Shown: positions 11,263-24,067 of the stretch, piece by piece
Numbering within the stretch: position 1 is the stretch's first letter
How the letters are laid out: each line of letters opens with the position of its first letter
NCBI GenBank assembly: GCA_950022655.1
Contig: OX465584.1
Span: forward strand, 47,474,723-47,538,722
From: Alentia gelatinosa
Lineage: Eukaryota > Annelida > Polychaeta > Phyllodocida > Polynoidae
Direction: 5' to 3'
Length of the DNA stretch: 64,000 nt
Made by a program: the position numbers and the translations under genes
Notes under the pieces: generated by a model
The model's input: the letters and a program-made list of their open reading frames with translations, nothing else
What the model was told of the DNA's origin: nothing
Databases searched by the model: none

Positions 11263-12855
11263 TAATATCTGAAATGGAGGCAATAAATCTCGACCCCCTA
11301 ACTCCGGTCCGCGTCCATGGATCAAAGGGCCTGGGTTCCTCTCGCCGATAATGTTTCAGGTCACACATCAAAGGCTTGGTTTAAAGGTGATTTCTGCTGT
11401 TGGTTGACATTCCGGTTTGGATGGATAGTTTGTGAAATTAATCGCGGGGTTTGCAGATACAGTAGAGGTGCCAAGGCAAATATGTTTCTGGCTTTAAAGC
11501 ATATAGTCTACACATGGAGTGGGTTTGTTCCATTGTTTATCATAGTCAAACTCACTGTTGATAGTTGACCCATAGAACTGGCCAACAAATTGGCCGTCTA
11601 GCATTTCAAATTCCCACTGACTGAAAAAAAGATTCATATAAAAAGACGCTGCATGCAGTTTGCAAACATTTGATTTTCACGCTTCACAAAGTTTCAATTG
11701 AATTAACCAATTCAATACAAAGTTACGGTTTGGTGATAGCAGTAATATAGTGCCAGACACATTTAGTTCCAGATAAATGAAGACTGGACGCAATTGGTGA
11801 CTGTTGCTGTAGTGATTTATCAGAGGTTCTGTTGGTTTCAAATTCCAATGATTCTAAGCGTTGATTTTTCTTTCACTTATACATTCCGAACATCCTATCA
11901 CTCATGTATATGTATATAAGTCAATTTCCTGTTTACAATAAAATTGGTCCTCTCGTGCTGTACTCTTTTAATTTAAAACAAAAGTAAAAGCTTAATTCAA
12001 TTATATACCAGCATTCAATTTGTGGAGAATGCTCACCAACACCATCAAAATACAAGTCATAAATCAAAAGGCTTCGACATTCTGAATCTCTATAGAGGAT
12101 CTCCACAAATGTTAGGTCTATTGTTATCAGTCTAACTGACGATTAAGGTGGGGGTCAGACGTGTACATTAGAACGTCTAGAATTTGAACAATGTGAAAAA
12201 GTAAAATGTGTGTTATCATATTTGCTGGGCAGTTACCTAATTTTCATGCCTTCCTACCCACTTCAAGCCCATTATATTTGCCTATATGTTTGATGGCTGC
12301 ATTTGCAATCACCCACTTGACCTTCTAGTATCCTACTTTTTTCTGCAAATTATATTTATTTTTATCTCTTAACAAAATGGAATTGAATGCACCAAGCTAA
12401 TGGCTCCTATCAAGGAGTTGGCCCATTCAGTTAAAGTCCATCTGAAATATTTAGATTATTTAGAAGGCCACTAGATGGAACTAAATAAAAATAGATTTTT
12501 TTTTCTTTATTCTAAAATGTTTTCCAGGTATGCAGTTGGCACCCCAAAAGTACAATTTGTGAAGCTGCACATAGAAATTATATATGTTTCTGACCTTAAC
12601 CTACTGGGCCAAAACCACGCTGCCACTCGCCCTTACAACTGCACGTACTCCACTGTATACTCTGTAAGGTGTAACGGATTTCAGAATTGCTCCTCACAGA
12701 GTTTGCCTTTCCTGCCGGCAAGATTAAAAATATCCAAATGTGCAGAGTCAGAGAAAGCCTTGTAAGTGTGGATTGAGGGCCAGCCCGACGGGACGATGTG
12801 TACCTAGTGATCGGAAAACATCGAAGCGTCAACATGTGAACCTCTGTTCGACGTT
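11263..12855. other. Intergenic stretch, nothing recognised
   Basis: A+T-rich, with no recognised repeat or gene. Confidence 0.45.
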
Positions 12856-13420
12856 GTACAGGTTTATTTCCACCTGCCGACAAAATGATCGGCGATTTCT
12901 AGCAAGCAATATTGGGACAGTGGTACGAGCGCATAAATTCCGAGCCAAAAATCTATCAATGGCATGTTTCCCCCTACCGACTGATTTTCTATATCACTTT
13001 TTTTTCTTTCTTTCTTTTTCTTTTTTCTTTTTACAATTTTTAAGGGGGATAATAACCGAATTAGGCCGTTCTTCCACTCGGGCCCTAGACCCCTACTCCT
13101 CATTCTAATGGCGGGTGTTAAACCGAATGGGCAGTGGGTACCATCATTGTGTAAATCTTTGGTATGACCCGACCAGGGTTTGAACCCACGACCTCCCATC
13201 CTCGAGGCGAACACCCCTACGATTTGACCACTGAGCTTCTTTTCGGACCAATGACGATTCCTTTCCTGATAAAATCAAATTGTATGGAATTTATTGGCAA
13301 CAGTTTTGCTGAGAAGTAGTGTAAAAAAAAAGCACAAACAATCAGAATATAGATCAAAATTATCAAAGGTTAAAAAGATACAAAAGTCGACAGGTGGAAA
13401 CAGGATAAATAGCCTTCTAC
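12856..13420. mobile_element. MITE with TTTCCACCTGYCGAC ends, interrupted by a SINE
   Basis: The left end TTTCCACCTGCCGACAAAAT (12,868) mirrors the right end, which reads GTCGACAGGTGGAAACAG near 13,386-13,403. No transposase is encoded, as expected for a MITE. The SINE at 12,998-13,245 lies inside, and a second MITE-like end (GTTTCCCCCTACCGAC, about 12,965) suggests nesting. Exact termini and target duplications cannot be fixed by eye. Confidence 0.5.
12998..13245 (-). mobile_element. tRNA-derived SINE
   Basis: On the minus strand the element begins with a tRNA-related head: box A AGCTCAGTGGTC (about 13,226-13,237) and box B GTGGGTTCAAACCCTG (13,176-13,191), spaced as in a tRNA gene. The body then reads GGTCGGGTCATACCAAAG, and the element ends in an A/AAAG-rich tail (T-rich on the plus strand, 12,998-13,034). 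Pol III would transcribe it from the internal boxes, and LINE machinery would mobilise it. The body resembles a SINE type I recall from molluscs. No clear target-site duplication was seen, and the loop and acceptor-stem pairing is degraded, so it is probably an old copy. Confidence 0.75.
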
Positions 13421-13559
13421 CGTTGGAGTTTTTGTCAGAAATCAGCAAATGGAAACAGAAAATTTTAAAAGTCGGTGACCTATCTATTTTCCTACATAAT
13501 ATCTATTTTTGGTACCTACTGCGGACAAAATTGTCGCAAATTAATTGAACAGGGATCAG

Positions 13560-13740
13560 CAAAATCAGCACTGAACAGCTCAAGTCGGTGAAAACAGACC
13601 ATCGTTAAACAAAATCACCAATCTTTGGCTCTGATTTTTAGCGTTCTAACTACCATCCACATATTTTCATGTTAGAACGATTGGTTCTTAAAAATCGCCG
13701 ATCAACTTGTCGACAGGTGGAAATAGGCCTTTATACAGTC
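13560..13740. mobile_element. MITE fragment with internal hairpin
   Basis: It is homologous to the copy at 32,640-32,796. Both have a GTGGAAATAGGCC right end (here 13,719-13,735), a TAAAAATCGC block, and a hairpin around a conserved TACCATCC-type loop. The stem here is GCGTTCTAAC (13,641-13,650) against GTTAGAACG (13,671-13,679). The other copy has a different but also complementary stem. Confidence 0.6.
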
Positions 13741-16049
13741 CTCCTCGCAGATAAACACGTCCATGCTTTCCATGGCCCGGCATCCAAATCGTCTACGATG
13801 GGCCTTACAATGTTCCCACAAACCGACAGCGATGCACGCCGATGTTCCTACTCTAGACTGATTCAGATTAAGAGTTTCCCGATTGTCTAGATTTTTTGAC
13901 CTTATGAATTGTGGTGCATCGGTAGGTCTTAATGTATACCATAATAGGTGGACGTCGGGCTTCAAGATCGTGTGTATCGACAGTAACTAATGAATCTACT
14001 GCTACTTCTGTTCCAGTAAACCGAAGCTTAAACCTGCTTTTGATAGCAATGAAGACGGAATACCAGAAATAACACAGGTGAAACATGAGTTAGAATCTAA
14101 TTTCGTGACATGGAGAACCTCCCGGGGTGCCATCACTAAGAGTAGACCATATTTCTTTTCGTATATTTTTCAGATGATGTTTTGAGCCTCCTCAGGGTGA
14201 GTTGTTTTCCCCTCGGGCCATCCCGCATTACACTGATCCTGTGTGACTGTGTAGATAACACTGAGTGGGACAATCAAGGTGCTTCTCAAATCAAGGGACA
14301 CACTATTCGTTATGTGTATCAAAAACTGACTTCAAACATTTCACTCCCAACAAAGCACAGCATTCAAATACATTTTTGTTCTACCTCTTATCAAGTAATA
14401 TAAACGTTGGCTTTTGTGGAGAACGATATGTATACATTCCCATGTAGATTAGGGTAGTAATCCCTCTCTATTTGACCCCAGTTGTCAATGTATGTTTGCA
14501 TGTAACGTGCCTTGTTCCAAAGCAGAAACAGCTTACTAGATAAGGATCTGCCTTAAGGACGACATATCAACAATCTCAGTAGATGTTTATTTCTGATCAA
14601 AGCACCAGAGATCAAAGAGGTTGAATGTAATTTATTGTGTTTTTTCTGTGTTATACTGAAGATTTTAGGTACTGAAAAGTGATGTATTTATCGTACTTAA
14701 GTCCATAAAGCTGGTGTTCCGCCTGGCCGAATTCTCACCCGAATGATGGTACCCGATCATGGTCAGCTTGTCTGTCTGGAATGCATATTGAATCCTCTGC
14801 CTTTAAGAGGAAGGCTACATATTGTAATGTATTTAATTCTGATGAATATGATTATCTAATAAATTTTTATAATCACAGACTTGAGCAACTCTAGGACGTC
14901 TGATACGGGTCTGCGAGTGTCTGCTACCAAATCATCGACCATCGGTACGGTGGAACACCCCCTATCATGTCAGATAGGACCGACTCTGCCCGACCTTCCA
15001 ATTGTTGTTGTATGCACCTTCACCGACTCTTCCTGATTCTAAGCAGGCCGTTTAAATAACAATACCACATATCTACTAGTCTGCTAAATATCGATTTGTT
15101 GGGGAGACAATGGCGGTTATGAGCCTGAAAACCGTTTGTCGACAACGTAGATAGATGGGGAAAAAATACCACGGGCTTTGCCTCCTAAGATAACACCTCG
15201 AGCAAAACTCCTGGCGTGTGTTCGGCAGCTACTGATCTCAATGCAGTTCCTTCTTACAATTAAATAATTTTGATAACAGTACTCTATACCTTCATGCTAT
15301 TTGCGGGGTATCCAAACGCAAGAGGCGAACAGCAGTTATAATACATGTTGGATATTAGGCTGAAGACAGAAATAAAGGGTACTATTTGTCGATCAGGGAA
15401 TTTCTGTATCCAATATTTGGGAGCAGATATATCAAAGTCATGTTTGATGTGTGTATTTTTTCAACTTCAAATAGATATTTCACTTTCATATTTACAATTC
15501 TATCGAAAAGTTGGTAATTCAACATAAATAAAGCCAAATCAATAAAATACGATGGACTCGTAGTTGCCTTGTATTAATCCCTTAAACTACACTTCTCTTT
15601 ATATGTTGTATTCCATATCCGTTTCTGATTTACCTCTAAGTGTGCCGCCTACAATAAACAGCTTGTACATAGAGACGGTCATTCCTAAGGTCACAGGAAG
15701 TGGTGCATATATAATGAAGGTTTTAACTTATGTTTACAAGCTAGAAAACCCTATATGACTTCAGCCATTTACGTACTTTTGACTTGGGAAACATCATTAA
15801 GAATGGTAATGGAGAAAAAACACTCCATTTTGACGTATGTGCCAAAGGCTGACAAGTAAAAGTTCCCATTGTATATCCATGAGGTGACACATGTATTTAT
15901 GCTGGAAAAATGTTTGTACAAACGAACACAACATTAACCTACACTAACACTAACTTCACCTGCGTGGTTCAGTTATATGGAGGACACCATGACCCAGTAT
16001 ACGGGGCATGAGCAGAGGCAGTCATAAGCTCTGTTTCAACTTAGACATT
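13741..16049. other. Intergenic stretch, nothing recognised
   Basis: Only short frames occur, none with recognisable content, and no repeat family was found. Confidence 0.45.
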
Positions 16050-16610
16050 TTTTGCCCCCGATAAATTTGTCCACCACCACCAACTAAATCTCAATCTTTT
16101 TTCTCAGAAGTCCATAAGTGGACCCATCAAAAAAGAGTGATATATATCGCCTGATCTTTTTTTTTTGGTGCCACTTCCCTAGAAATTCGTTGCTGATAAA
16201 TTCAGCTTGAGTTGATTTTGTCAGGGATGAATTGGGTCAGAGGTATCATAGAAAATCGGTCAGCAAGTGAAAAATATCCACATACATTCAGAATCAACGA
16301 TTTTTATGTTTTATTAGTACTCAACCTTCCCCTTAGATATGAAAATGAAAGAGTGGTTCATAAAAATCATCAATCATTTTTGTCGCCAAGTGGAAAATCA
16401 AAACAGTAAAAATAGGTTATGGTCCAATTTACACTTGCCTTCAAAATTATGAGAACCACTTGGTTTATAGATCAGTTGGGACCTTTCTGTCCATTTCAAT
16501 TATCTTTTAACGATTTCCGATGAAAGGTGCAAAAAAAAGTTGATTTATGGCTCCCGCCAAAATATATCGGTACCAAAAGTCAGTTGGTGAAAAATGGGCT
16601 TATGAGTACA
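16050..16610. repeat. Degenerate MITE remnants
   Basis: Several phrases typical of the local MITE superfamily occur: GTCCACCACCACCAACTAAAT (about 16,070), ATCGGTCAGCAAGTGAAAAAT (about 16,255) and GTCGCCAAGTGGAAAATCA (about 16,382). Terminal repeats are too decayed to set borders. Confidence 0.4.
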
Positions 16611-17667
16611 GAATGATGCAGTATACGGGGTATGAGGAGAGGTAGGTATCGGCCGTGATGTGGGGGTCCGGTTACCTGGTCAGCTGGGTGTTTAAACTTC
16701 ATGTGGATGTCACCACCATGACCTGTCACCCATCCACTCACCACACTTCATACTTAACCAGGTAGCAGGCCACTCCACCATGGCAGCCACCCAACTCTAC
16801 ACAGCGTTATGGCTAATACAATTAGCGTCGACATAGCAAGAAGACTGGCCTGTTGACTTTGGCCACTCGGGTTTTCTGACCACACCTATCTCCATGACCT
16901 CCAACAATACCTGCTGACTAATTTGAATTGTATGTTCATTAGAATAATCTGCAACGTGAACTCCGGGACACCCTGGACCAACAAAAACATTGAAACCTCT
17001 CACCAGTTTAATGTGCGAACTAATGAATATTAATATGTCACTCAGCATATCTGTCATTATCCTCTTCCTGGTATAGTTCAGACAAATAGGTAACACTGGA
17101 AAGAAGTACCTCTAACCCTGAAATGGGATTTTTCATTTATATGCGATGCCCACACCATTAGCATGGATTAATACAGGAGTGCAAAATACATGTATTTCAA
17201 TAAATAAAGGAATTGCTGAACATGACTCTGCAAATGTGTTTGCCCTTATTTTGGACAAAATTAGAATGAATTTTCTCGAAATTCTAAGAAAAGCATTGGG
17301 GACCACTTTGTGGTCATATAACGCGGAAGGAAATCAAAATAGTATCTAGGATGGCAGTCGAGTTGGGTATCTCGTAGATTGCAATATCAAATTTCAAATA
17401 TATGAAATAAAACACAAACTTCTGTACAATTCTTGGCTAAGACTTCTTCAGTGTAAAAATGAATTTGCCAACGCTCGTTGGGTTTGCTCGTTGGGTTTTT
17501 GTTTCCATTGTTGACACTCGTGGAGTATAATCCGTAATTCATACAACAGTTTAGGAGTGTTATATTACCTGCGCGATCAATATGTATCATGTGAGGTCTT
17601 CAATAAACCTTGCCCTATTTTGTTTTTAAACTTAAGCCAACTCACTATGAGTCTATGCATACTTTTG
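16611..17667. other. Intergenic stretch, nothing recognised
   Basis: No recognised coding, RNA or repeat content. Short frames at 16,797-17,096 (minus) and 17,146-17,349 (plus) resemble nothing known to me. Confidence 0.4.
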
Positions 17668-17793
17668 AAATATACGTATATATACATACTCATATATATA
17701 TATGATGAAAATCATTTCTCCTTATGCTGTAAAAGGCTTTTTGAGCCTATCCGCAATTATTGATGAAATTTTGGTGTCATCAATTTTCCGAAG

Positions 17794-17860
<67 letters not shown>

Positions 17861-17863
17861 CTC

Positions 17864-17915
<52 letters not shown>

Positions 17916-17917
17916 GC
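17668..17917. repeat. (TA)n microsatellite block
   Basis: Long alternating TA tracts at 17,799-17,917, with interruptions TACACATACTCAT and TAAATA, and a shorter one at 17,668-17,702. The predicted tyrosine/isoleucine repeat frames here are translation of the microsatellite and not genes. Confidence 0.95.
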
Positions 17918-18204
17918 ATTAAGATATACATACCTAGTAAAAGTAAAAAAACATCTTACCATGAACCCAACGGTGGTACTGGACAAAAGAAATTGACACA
18001 AACGCACAGGCACCCAAGCCATACACCTTTTTTGCTTGGGGCATAGCACACAACCCACCTCCCGGTATTAAAATTCTATCATTGTAGGATATTTGTTTAA
18101 CGTTCATAAGGTGACGGTAAATCTGCCCACATGACCCCCTCCCCCCGCCCCCTGGTGGGAGTGTGTAGCAGGAGCGGGTTATAGGTATGGCAGGTGAGAG
18201 GTTT

Positions 18205-19330
18205 AGGCCCAGTTTAAACGTTCCCGATTTTGACCACCGACTATAGAATATGGCATCACCTACCGATTATTACACATTCCCAATGAAATGTCTGTAAGTG
18301 TAAACAGCAGTATTCCAAATCCAGGGATCGATTTCCCAATCCTAGATTGCATAATCTGACACCACCAACCGATTTCTGAGGCCACTGACGAAATCAAAGC
18401 AGGTTAAATTAATCGGTGATGGAAAGCAGATTCAGGGAAATACTCCATCGGTGCAGATACAATATATAATCAGTCGTCAGATGTAAACGCCTCAATGACT
18501 GGTAGTGTCATCGATTATCAGTACCGATATTTTCTCGGAGAGCACCACAGACCAACGCTACCCTTCCCGATATTTCATCAGTGAATTTTCCATGGGCAGG
18601 TGTAAACTGGGCCTTAAAAGCAGTTTACACCTGCTAACAGAAAATGCCCTGATATCATTTCGGAAAGAGACCCCTTTACACATGACAGTTGTTTCTACCT
18701 TTCACCTGCACCAAGGGAGCATTTCTTTAAACCACCACTTAATTCAACCCAGTTTGATTTCATCAGTGGCCTAAAGGATGAGTCAGTGGTGCCACATCAC
18801 GCAATTTGGGGTTGAGAAATCGTTTCCCTGCTGTTTATTTACACTTACCAATATTTTATCGGGAATGTGTGACAATCAGTTGGTGGTCGCAGATTCTATA
18901 GTCGATGGTAAATATTGTTAGATGTAAACTGGGCTAAACGAGGCATTTCCACCTGCCGATTAAGAGCACCAATAAAGGCATTTCGCATCACTGACCAATT
19001 ATGCGACACATTCTGCACAATAATCGTTCGGTGGAAACAGATTTGTTCAATGAATTTTCTCTCCCTCCTTAAGCAATATGGCACCACAGACCGACTTTTG
19101 AGCCCACCGATGAAATCAAAACCAGGTTGAATTAATTATTGGCGGTCTGCAGTTTACAACCAAAAGTCATTTATCTGTGTACCTTGAAATGGCAAATGGA
19201 AACACATGCGGGCAGTGGAGGTCACTGATTATAAACCATCGACTTTTTACAAGGAGAACCACTGACCGACTTTTGTACAGCGTGAAATCATTGGTGAGGT
19301 TTTCATCGGCAGGTGAAAACGCCACATTAC
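18205..19330. mobile_element. Array of abutting MITE-like elements
   Basis: Left-type ends (GTTTACACCTGC, 18,623; ATTTCCACCTGCCGATTA, about 18,945; TTTACACTTACC, about 18,838) and right-type ends (GGCAGGTGTAAACTGGGCC, about 18,596; GATGTAAACTGGGC, about 18,921; GGTGGAAACAGA, about 19,030; GGCAGGTGAAAACGCC, about 19,309) alternate along 1.1 kb. At about 18,615 a right end meets a left end with only TTAAAA between them. Internal blocks such as ACCGACTTTTG recur (19,090 and 19,266). No transposase is present. Confidence 0.6.
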
Positions 19331-20239
19331 AGGGTTGGGTCAGAAACTCTCGCACCATCTGAGTCATTCTGCTGGACCCCAATGGCCGGCAGCTGTTTCT
19401 ATTGGCTGAGGAGCGACCAATACCTTCAGGCGTCAACATGGTAAACACTGGGGTATTTCATTGAGGTATTTTCTTACTGGCTGGTATTTACGTTTATGAG
19501 GAGATTAAACTTTCGGGATTTGAGCTTGAAAAGTGCCGACGAAATATTACTAGAATAGCAAAGGTTGGGTTCCTAAAACGATACTCCAAACATTCAGGAA
19601 ATGTAGGAATTCGGTTATAAACATGTCTGCTGCACATACTTAAAGATACCTGGAGTTCCATTATTTCATTGGAGTTCAATAAGTTTGTGCACATTTTAAG
19701 TTTTGAAAATTTGATTCATGGAGATTTACACACCGAGGATTCCTACTACTTCCTCACTGACGACTATTTATTTGTAAACCCTGTTTCTTTATAAAGGGAT
19801 CCTGTCAGTGTACTCATTAGAAATATATACATTTATTACCCACCAAATACGGAGTCTACATAGGAAATGTATAGAGCACCTGGAATCGGCTACCGGGAGA
19901 TTCTGACATGTCAGAATCTCCTGCAGGAGATTCCGGAAAAAAAAGTCCCATCCATACTGAGGTCAAATTATCATGTATTTCAAAATAAGTTTCTTGAATG
20001 TTCATTCAATATTAATTATTCATAATCAGTCATGATAATCTCATTTACCATCAGAAATCACAGACATAACATGCTTTGCATGCTAAAATCATGGTGAAAT
20101 GACAAACTACATTTTTGGTGTAAGTCTACACCCAATTACTGCTATGCTTGACAGTGCTGTGGTGTCTGGGACTAAATGTCTTACAGAAACATCTTTATTG
20201 CAATCGATTTGTAGTAATCATGTAGGTGGGTAATAAATG
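19331..20239. other. Intergenic, holds a palindrome chain
   Basis: Otherwise featureless sequence, except for the overlapping palindromes listed separately at 19,896-19,933. Confidence 0.45.
19896..19933. repeat. Two overlapping perfect palindromes
   Basis: A 26-bp palindrome (half-site GGAGATTCTGACA, 19,896-19,921) overlaps a 20-bp palindrome (half-site GAATCTCCTG, 19,914-19,933). The word GGAGATTC is therefore present three times in alternating orientation, which allows alternative hairpins. Function is unknown. Confidence 0.85.
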
Positions 20240-20382
20240 CAATAACGACTGGTTTTGTATACGAATGACTGTAATATCCTCGTAGTTGACGACGTAATAT
20301 CCTCGCTAATCGCACGGATATTACTACGCGTCAACTACTCGGAGATTACGGCCACTCGTACACAAAACCAGTCATCATTGTG
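20240..20382. mobile_element. Foldback element, family Q copy
   Basis: The arms read CGACTGGTTTTGTATACGA on the left and TCGTACACAAAACCAGTC on the right. They enclose inverted GTAGTTGACGACGTAATATCC and GGATATTACTACGCGTCAAC. The element shares its outer ends (ACTGGTTT/AAACCAGT) and TAATATCC core with copies at 25.84, 37.50 and 59.53 kb. It has no coding capacity. Confidence 0.75.
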
Positions 20383-23300
20383 TATGTACTCCACTAAGGC
20401 ATACAGAAGGGTTAATTATCAAGCTATAGTCGAGGCTGGAGATAAGTTTCCTTCTTTTGCTAATAATCGTTGCGCCTATTTCCAGTCGTCAGTGTAAATT
20501 GGTTTTTACAAATCATCTGAATTGTAACTACTCATTTCCTTGAACAAACAAACGAACTTGATATGTACTCCCTGGAAGTTGTGGATAAGGTAGCTACTAA
20601 CAATCACCCAACATCTTGTTTGATTGAGCACAAGAAAAGTGCTACCAAGAAACCTGCATACTTGATTTGTTCTAATTAGTGATCAACGAGCCACCTGTAA
20701 CTATTTGATACCAATAAATTACTGGATAAATAATGATCAGTGAACTGTGTCATCTAAATGCTGTGTGACATTCTGATATCCATTTTGAATTGACTGACTT
20801 ACAATGATCTTTATGGAAATAAGAAAAATGATTGCGTATCAATTGTGTAAATGCTTTCGAGGCACGTAATCCTTGGACCAAATATAAACTGATGGACATT
20901 ATAGTTTGCGTGACTTAAACTATGGACACCAAATGACCAGAGTAACCATGGAAAGGTGTTAACACCATTTTGTATAGTTTTATATCCAGATTGCATGTTC
21001 AATGGGTTTCAACAAACAAGCTTTGCAGGGCGTAATTAGCTGTTTTGACCCATATCAAGTCTGGCTGTAAGGACAGGTCATACCGGCATCATTGCTGATG
21101 TCCTTACAGGATAAATAAAGACAATTTAAATAAATATGAATTAAAATAAAATCTTGATTCGGATGGAGGCAATTGACTGAGGCGCCAGAGGTTGAACTCT
21201 CTGCTCTAGCTTGGTTGTGTACACTGGGTCGACAGCATCTTCAGACCACTCTACCTGATGTAAAACAGAGTCGGTGCACAATGCCTACCGTTAAGACATG
21301 GATATCCAGCCCCCTCCCTCCCTCACCCCCTCCCCTCGTGCACCTGCATGGTCTGCCTAGCAATGCGCCGCCCGCGAGCCCCGACCCCCGCGGACGGCTG
21401 GAGGACGCAGGGGTCTGGTTGTGAGCGGAAGATTAACCAAGGTTGGCAGAAAAGGGGATCTTTGTTTCTCTCTGATCGTGACCTGGGAGACTGGGGGACT
21501 GGTATGCCCCCTGGAGTTGAGGTAAGGGTTTGCTGTCCCGAGAGGGTGGTGGTGGGGTGGGTGGGAGGACCCATGACCAACATCCCATACTCAGCCCTAA
21601 GCATACCCACCCTTCCTCCATCCCCCCGACATCACCCCCAACCCTCAGCTAACGTTTGCTCGTCGTCCGTGGGTTCGGCCTAACTCTAATATTGACCAAC
21701 TTAATATTCAGGCGGCCTGCCCTGGCCTGGAGCTAGGCCCCGGCCTTGTAGTCTGCATGCACTGGACGGAGGTAGGATTCTCAGTCAGCTTTCAATAAAG
21801 GGTCTTCTCAATCCAATCTGCGGACTATGAACCCCTTAAACAGAGACATCCCTATGTCTTTACACTCCTCCATAGTAATGCCACCTCACCTGGTCTACTG
21901 CCCCGCCCCCCCCCCCCCCCTCCTGACTATGGCTCACCCGGGGTACAATCAAGCTCCCCCTATCTGGGGTTGATTAAGGGTGGCCCACCGGTGCCACCGC
22001 TACGTAATAGCCGATCTACAATGGTTAAAGGAGCCATCCCATATAATGGCGGCTTCAGATAATAGGATCCCCGCCAAAGGATCCAGATCGGGCAAATTGC
22101 CTGCCTATTCAGTGAGGTCTTAAAGCCCTGTAGGAGCGGGACAGAGCCGGGCGTATCGGGGAGGCTTCAGATTGCCTCTGCTGGTCCTGTATGCTGCCTG
22201 CCCTTGCTGTATACCCTCCATGTAGTGGTGTCCCTTTTTGTAGGTTGGTGGATTGAATAGCGGCCGTCGTGCCGTCAATGGAAGTCGTCCAAGCCGCCAA
22301 AGTAAACTGTCAAATCTACCTGACCCCTCGCTTCATCCAGGCGTGGCCGCCATTGGGATCTCCCTCACTCTCCCAGCACACGGGTCAGCTCCAATCGCAT
22401 ACTTCCAGCACTTTCAGGCCGGGTTTTAGCCACTTTGGATACATGCTTTTCTGTCGTGATTTACTTGTGGCATAATGCAGAATCCATCAATAGTAGATCT
22501 CAGATGGCAGGATGATGGCATGGTGGGGGAGGGAGGTATTCTTCACGCATGAAAACACGCAGCTGGCTTCTCCTGCTTTTTGCAGGTGTAATTAGCTCTT
22601 TCAGGGAGGTAAATATTTAAGGGAGATTTTCATGCTCAGTGGTGCGGAACCGCCCCTTGGTGCTGCGGGGGTGGCTAATACCTGGCCATGTGTGTTCCTC
22701 AACCCCTTGCCATCCTTTACCACTACACCCGACATTAACATCCCCTAGGGCTTCTCCTCACACCTACTCGCTGGATGGGGATTCTGTTTTATTCCCTAAA
22801 TTACGGTAAATAACCGACAGGAAACGTTGGTCAATTACATCACAAATTCTATTTGTATATGAAGACCGTAAGGATGCTTGAAGGCCATCTAGGTGACGGA
22901 CACAAATTGCTGGGTCTCCTTCCACAGAGGCGGTGGGAGCTTTGTAGCTAATGGGTGAGGGGCTGTCAATGGATTATTTTTTCTACAAAGGCCACTTGTT
23001 GGATGGAGTGGATTACGGTGTTTACGTTCGCATGCACGTAGGGTGTGGATAGGTCTGATGTCATAACGTGCGGCCGTTTGTCCAACTTAACCCAACACCT
23101 CCATGCTATGTGTCCATCATGTGGCGAGATACTGATGGAAATCTGCCACAATGAAAAAAATCTTCTATTCGATCCAGGTCTTTACTATGCGCCTGTGCAT
23201 ATTGTTCTTATACTTACTGACCTCTGCACCCTATATTGTAAATATCAGGTGTGGCTTACCGTGCCCTATGATGTTATAGATTCCCGAATCACGGATTTCG

Positions 23301-24060
23301 ATTTGGTCCGTGCCCGAATTAAACTTCGGGTGGCAATTAAAGGTAAATTCTTATGAATTAGATTTATTCAAGGTGTATAATGGTTATAAGGCAAAACAGA
23401 CCATGTGTTTGATATGTGCATTGTTACTCACTAACGGACTCAATATGCCCCTCCCGCCTAACAGTGTCGAGGCAAGTATTTGATGGTCCGTGAGCTTGAA
23501 GCAATTCACATATTAAACGCCAAGTTAGTTTTCTTCTCTCGCCTTTGTTTCTGGGATGCTGTTTGCATTGTGCATCTAGATCCTGCATCACATTAACAGG
23601 CTGGATTCAGTACTCATCATCTTCTTGTGCTACTTTGTCAGATACAATAGAAAACATACCAAAACTTTTAAAAACCACTAATGTATTTTATACTATTTCT
23701 ATATTCAAGTCTGCAGTACACATACAAATGCTAACTGGTGTGATAATTGACACTGTTAATGGAGATAAATACAAGTAAAATATTACTTGTTTTTGTGCAA
23801 AGTATGTAGCTTCATGTCTTGTTTTGATGCCAGATCCCCGTTGGAAAAACACGATGTAGACAGAAGTACTCTACCCTCTCCTACAAACAAACAAAAACAG
23901 GAGGCGAACTGTGGAGAAGTGTTCCCTCCACACGCACGTTTCATGCATGAGCATGGTCTCCACCAAACTCAGCCGGACTCGCTAAAAGGTGAATACCCGC
24001 GACAAAGAAGCCACAAAAGAAACCAATGTAGGTATATTTCATTGGTGTAGGTATAAGTAT
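20383..24060. other. Intergenic stretch, no gene recognised
   Basis: About 3.7 kb without a recognised gene. It has a G+C-rich part at 21,300-21,720 with overlapping low-complexity frames on both strands, a C15 tract at 21,906-21,920, and isolated short frames at 22,269-22,475 and 23,045-23,356 that I could not identify. Confidence 0.4.
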
Positions 24061-24067
24061 GCCTTAC

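Noticed and set aside
17702..18058. Open frames of 70-115 codons rich in isoleucine and tyrosine on both strands
   Set aside because: They are translations of the (TA)n microsatellite.
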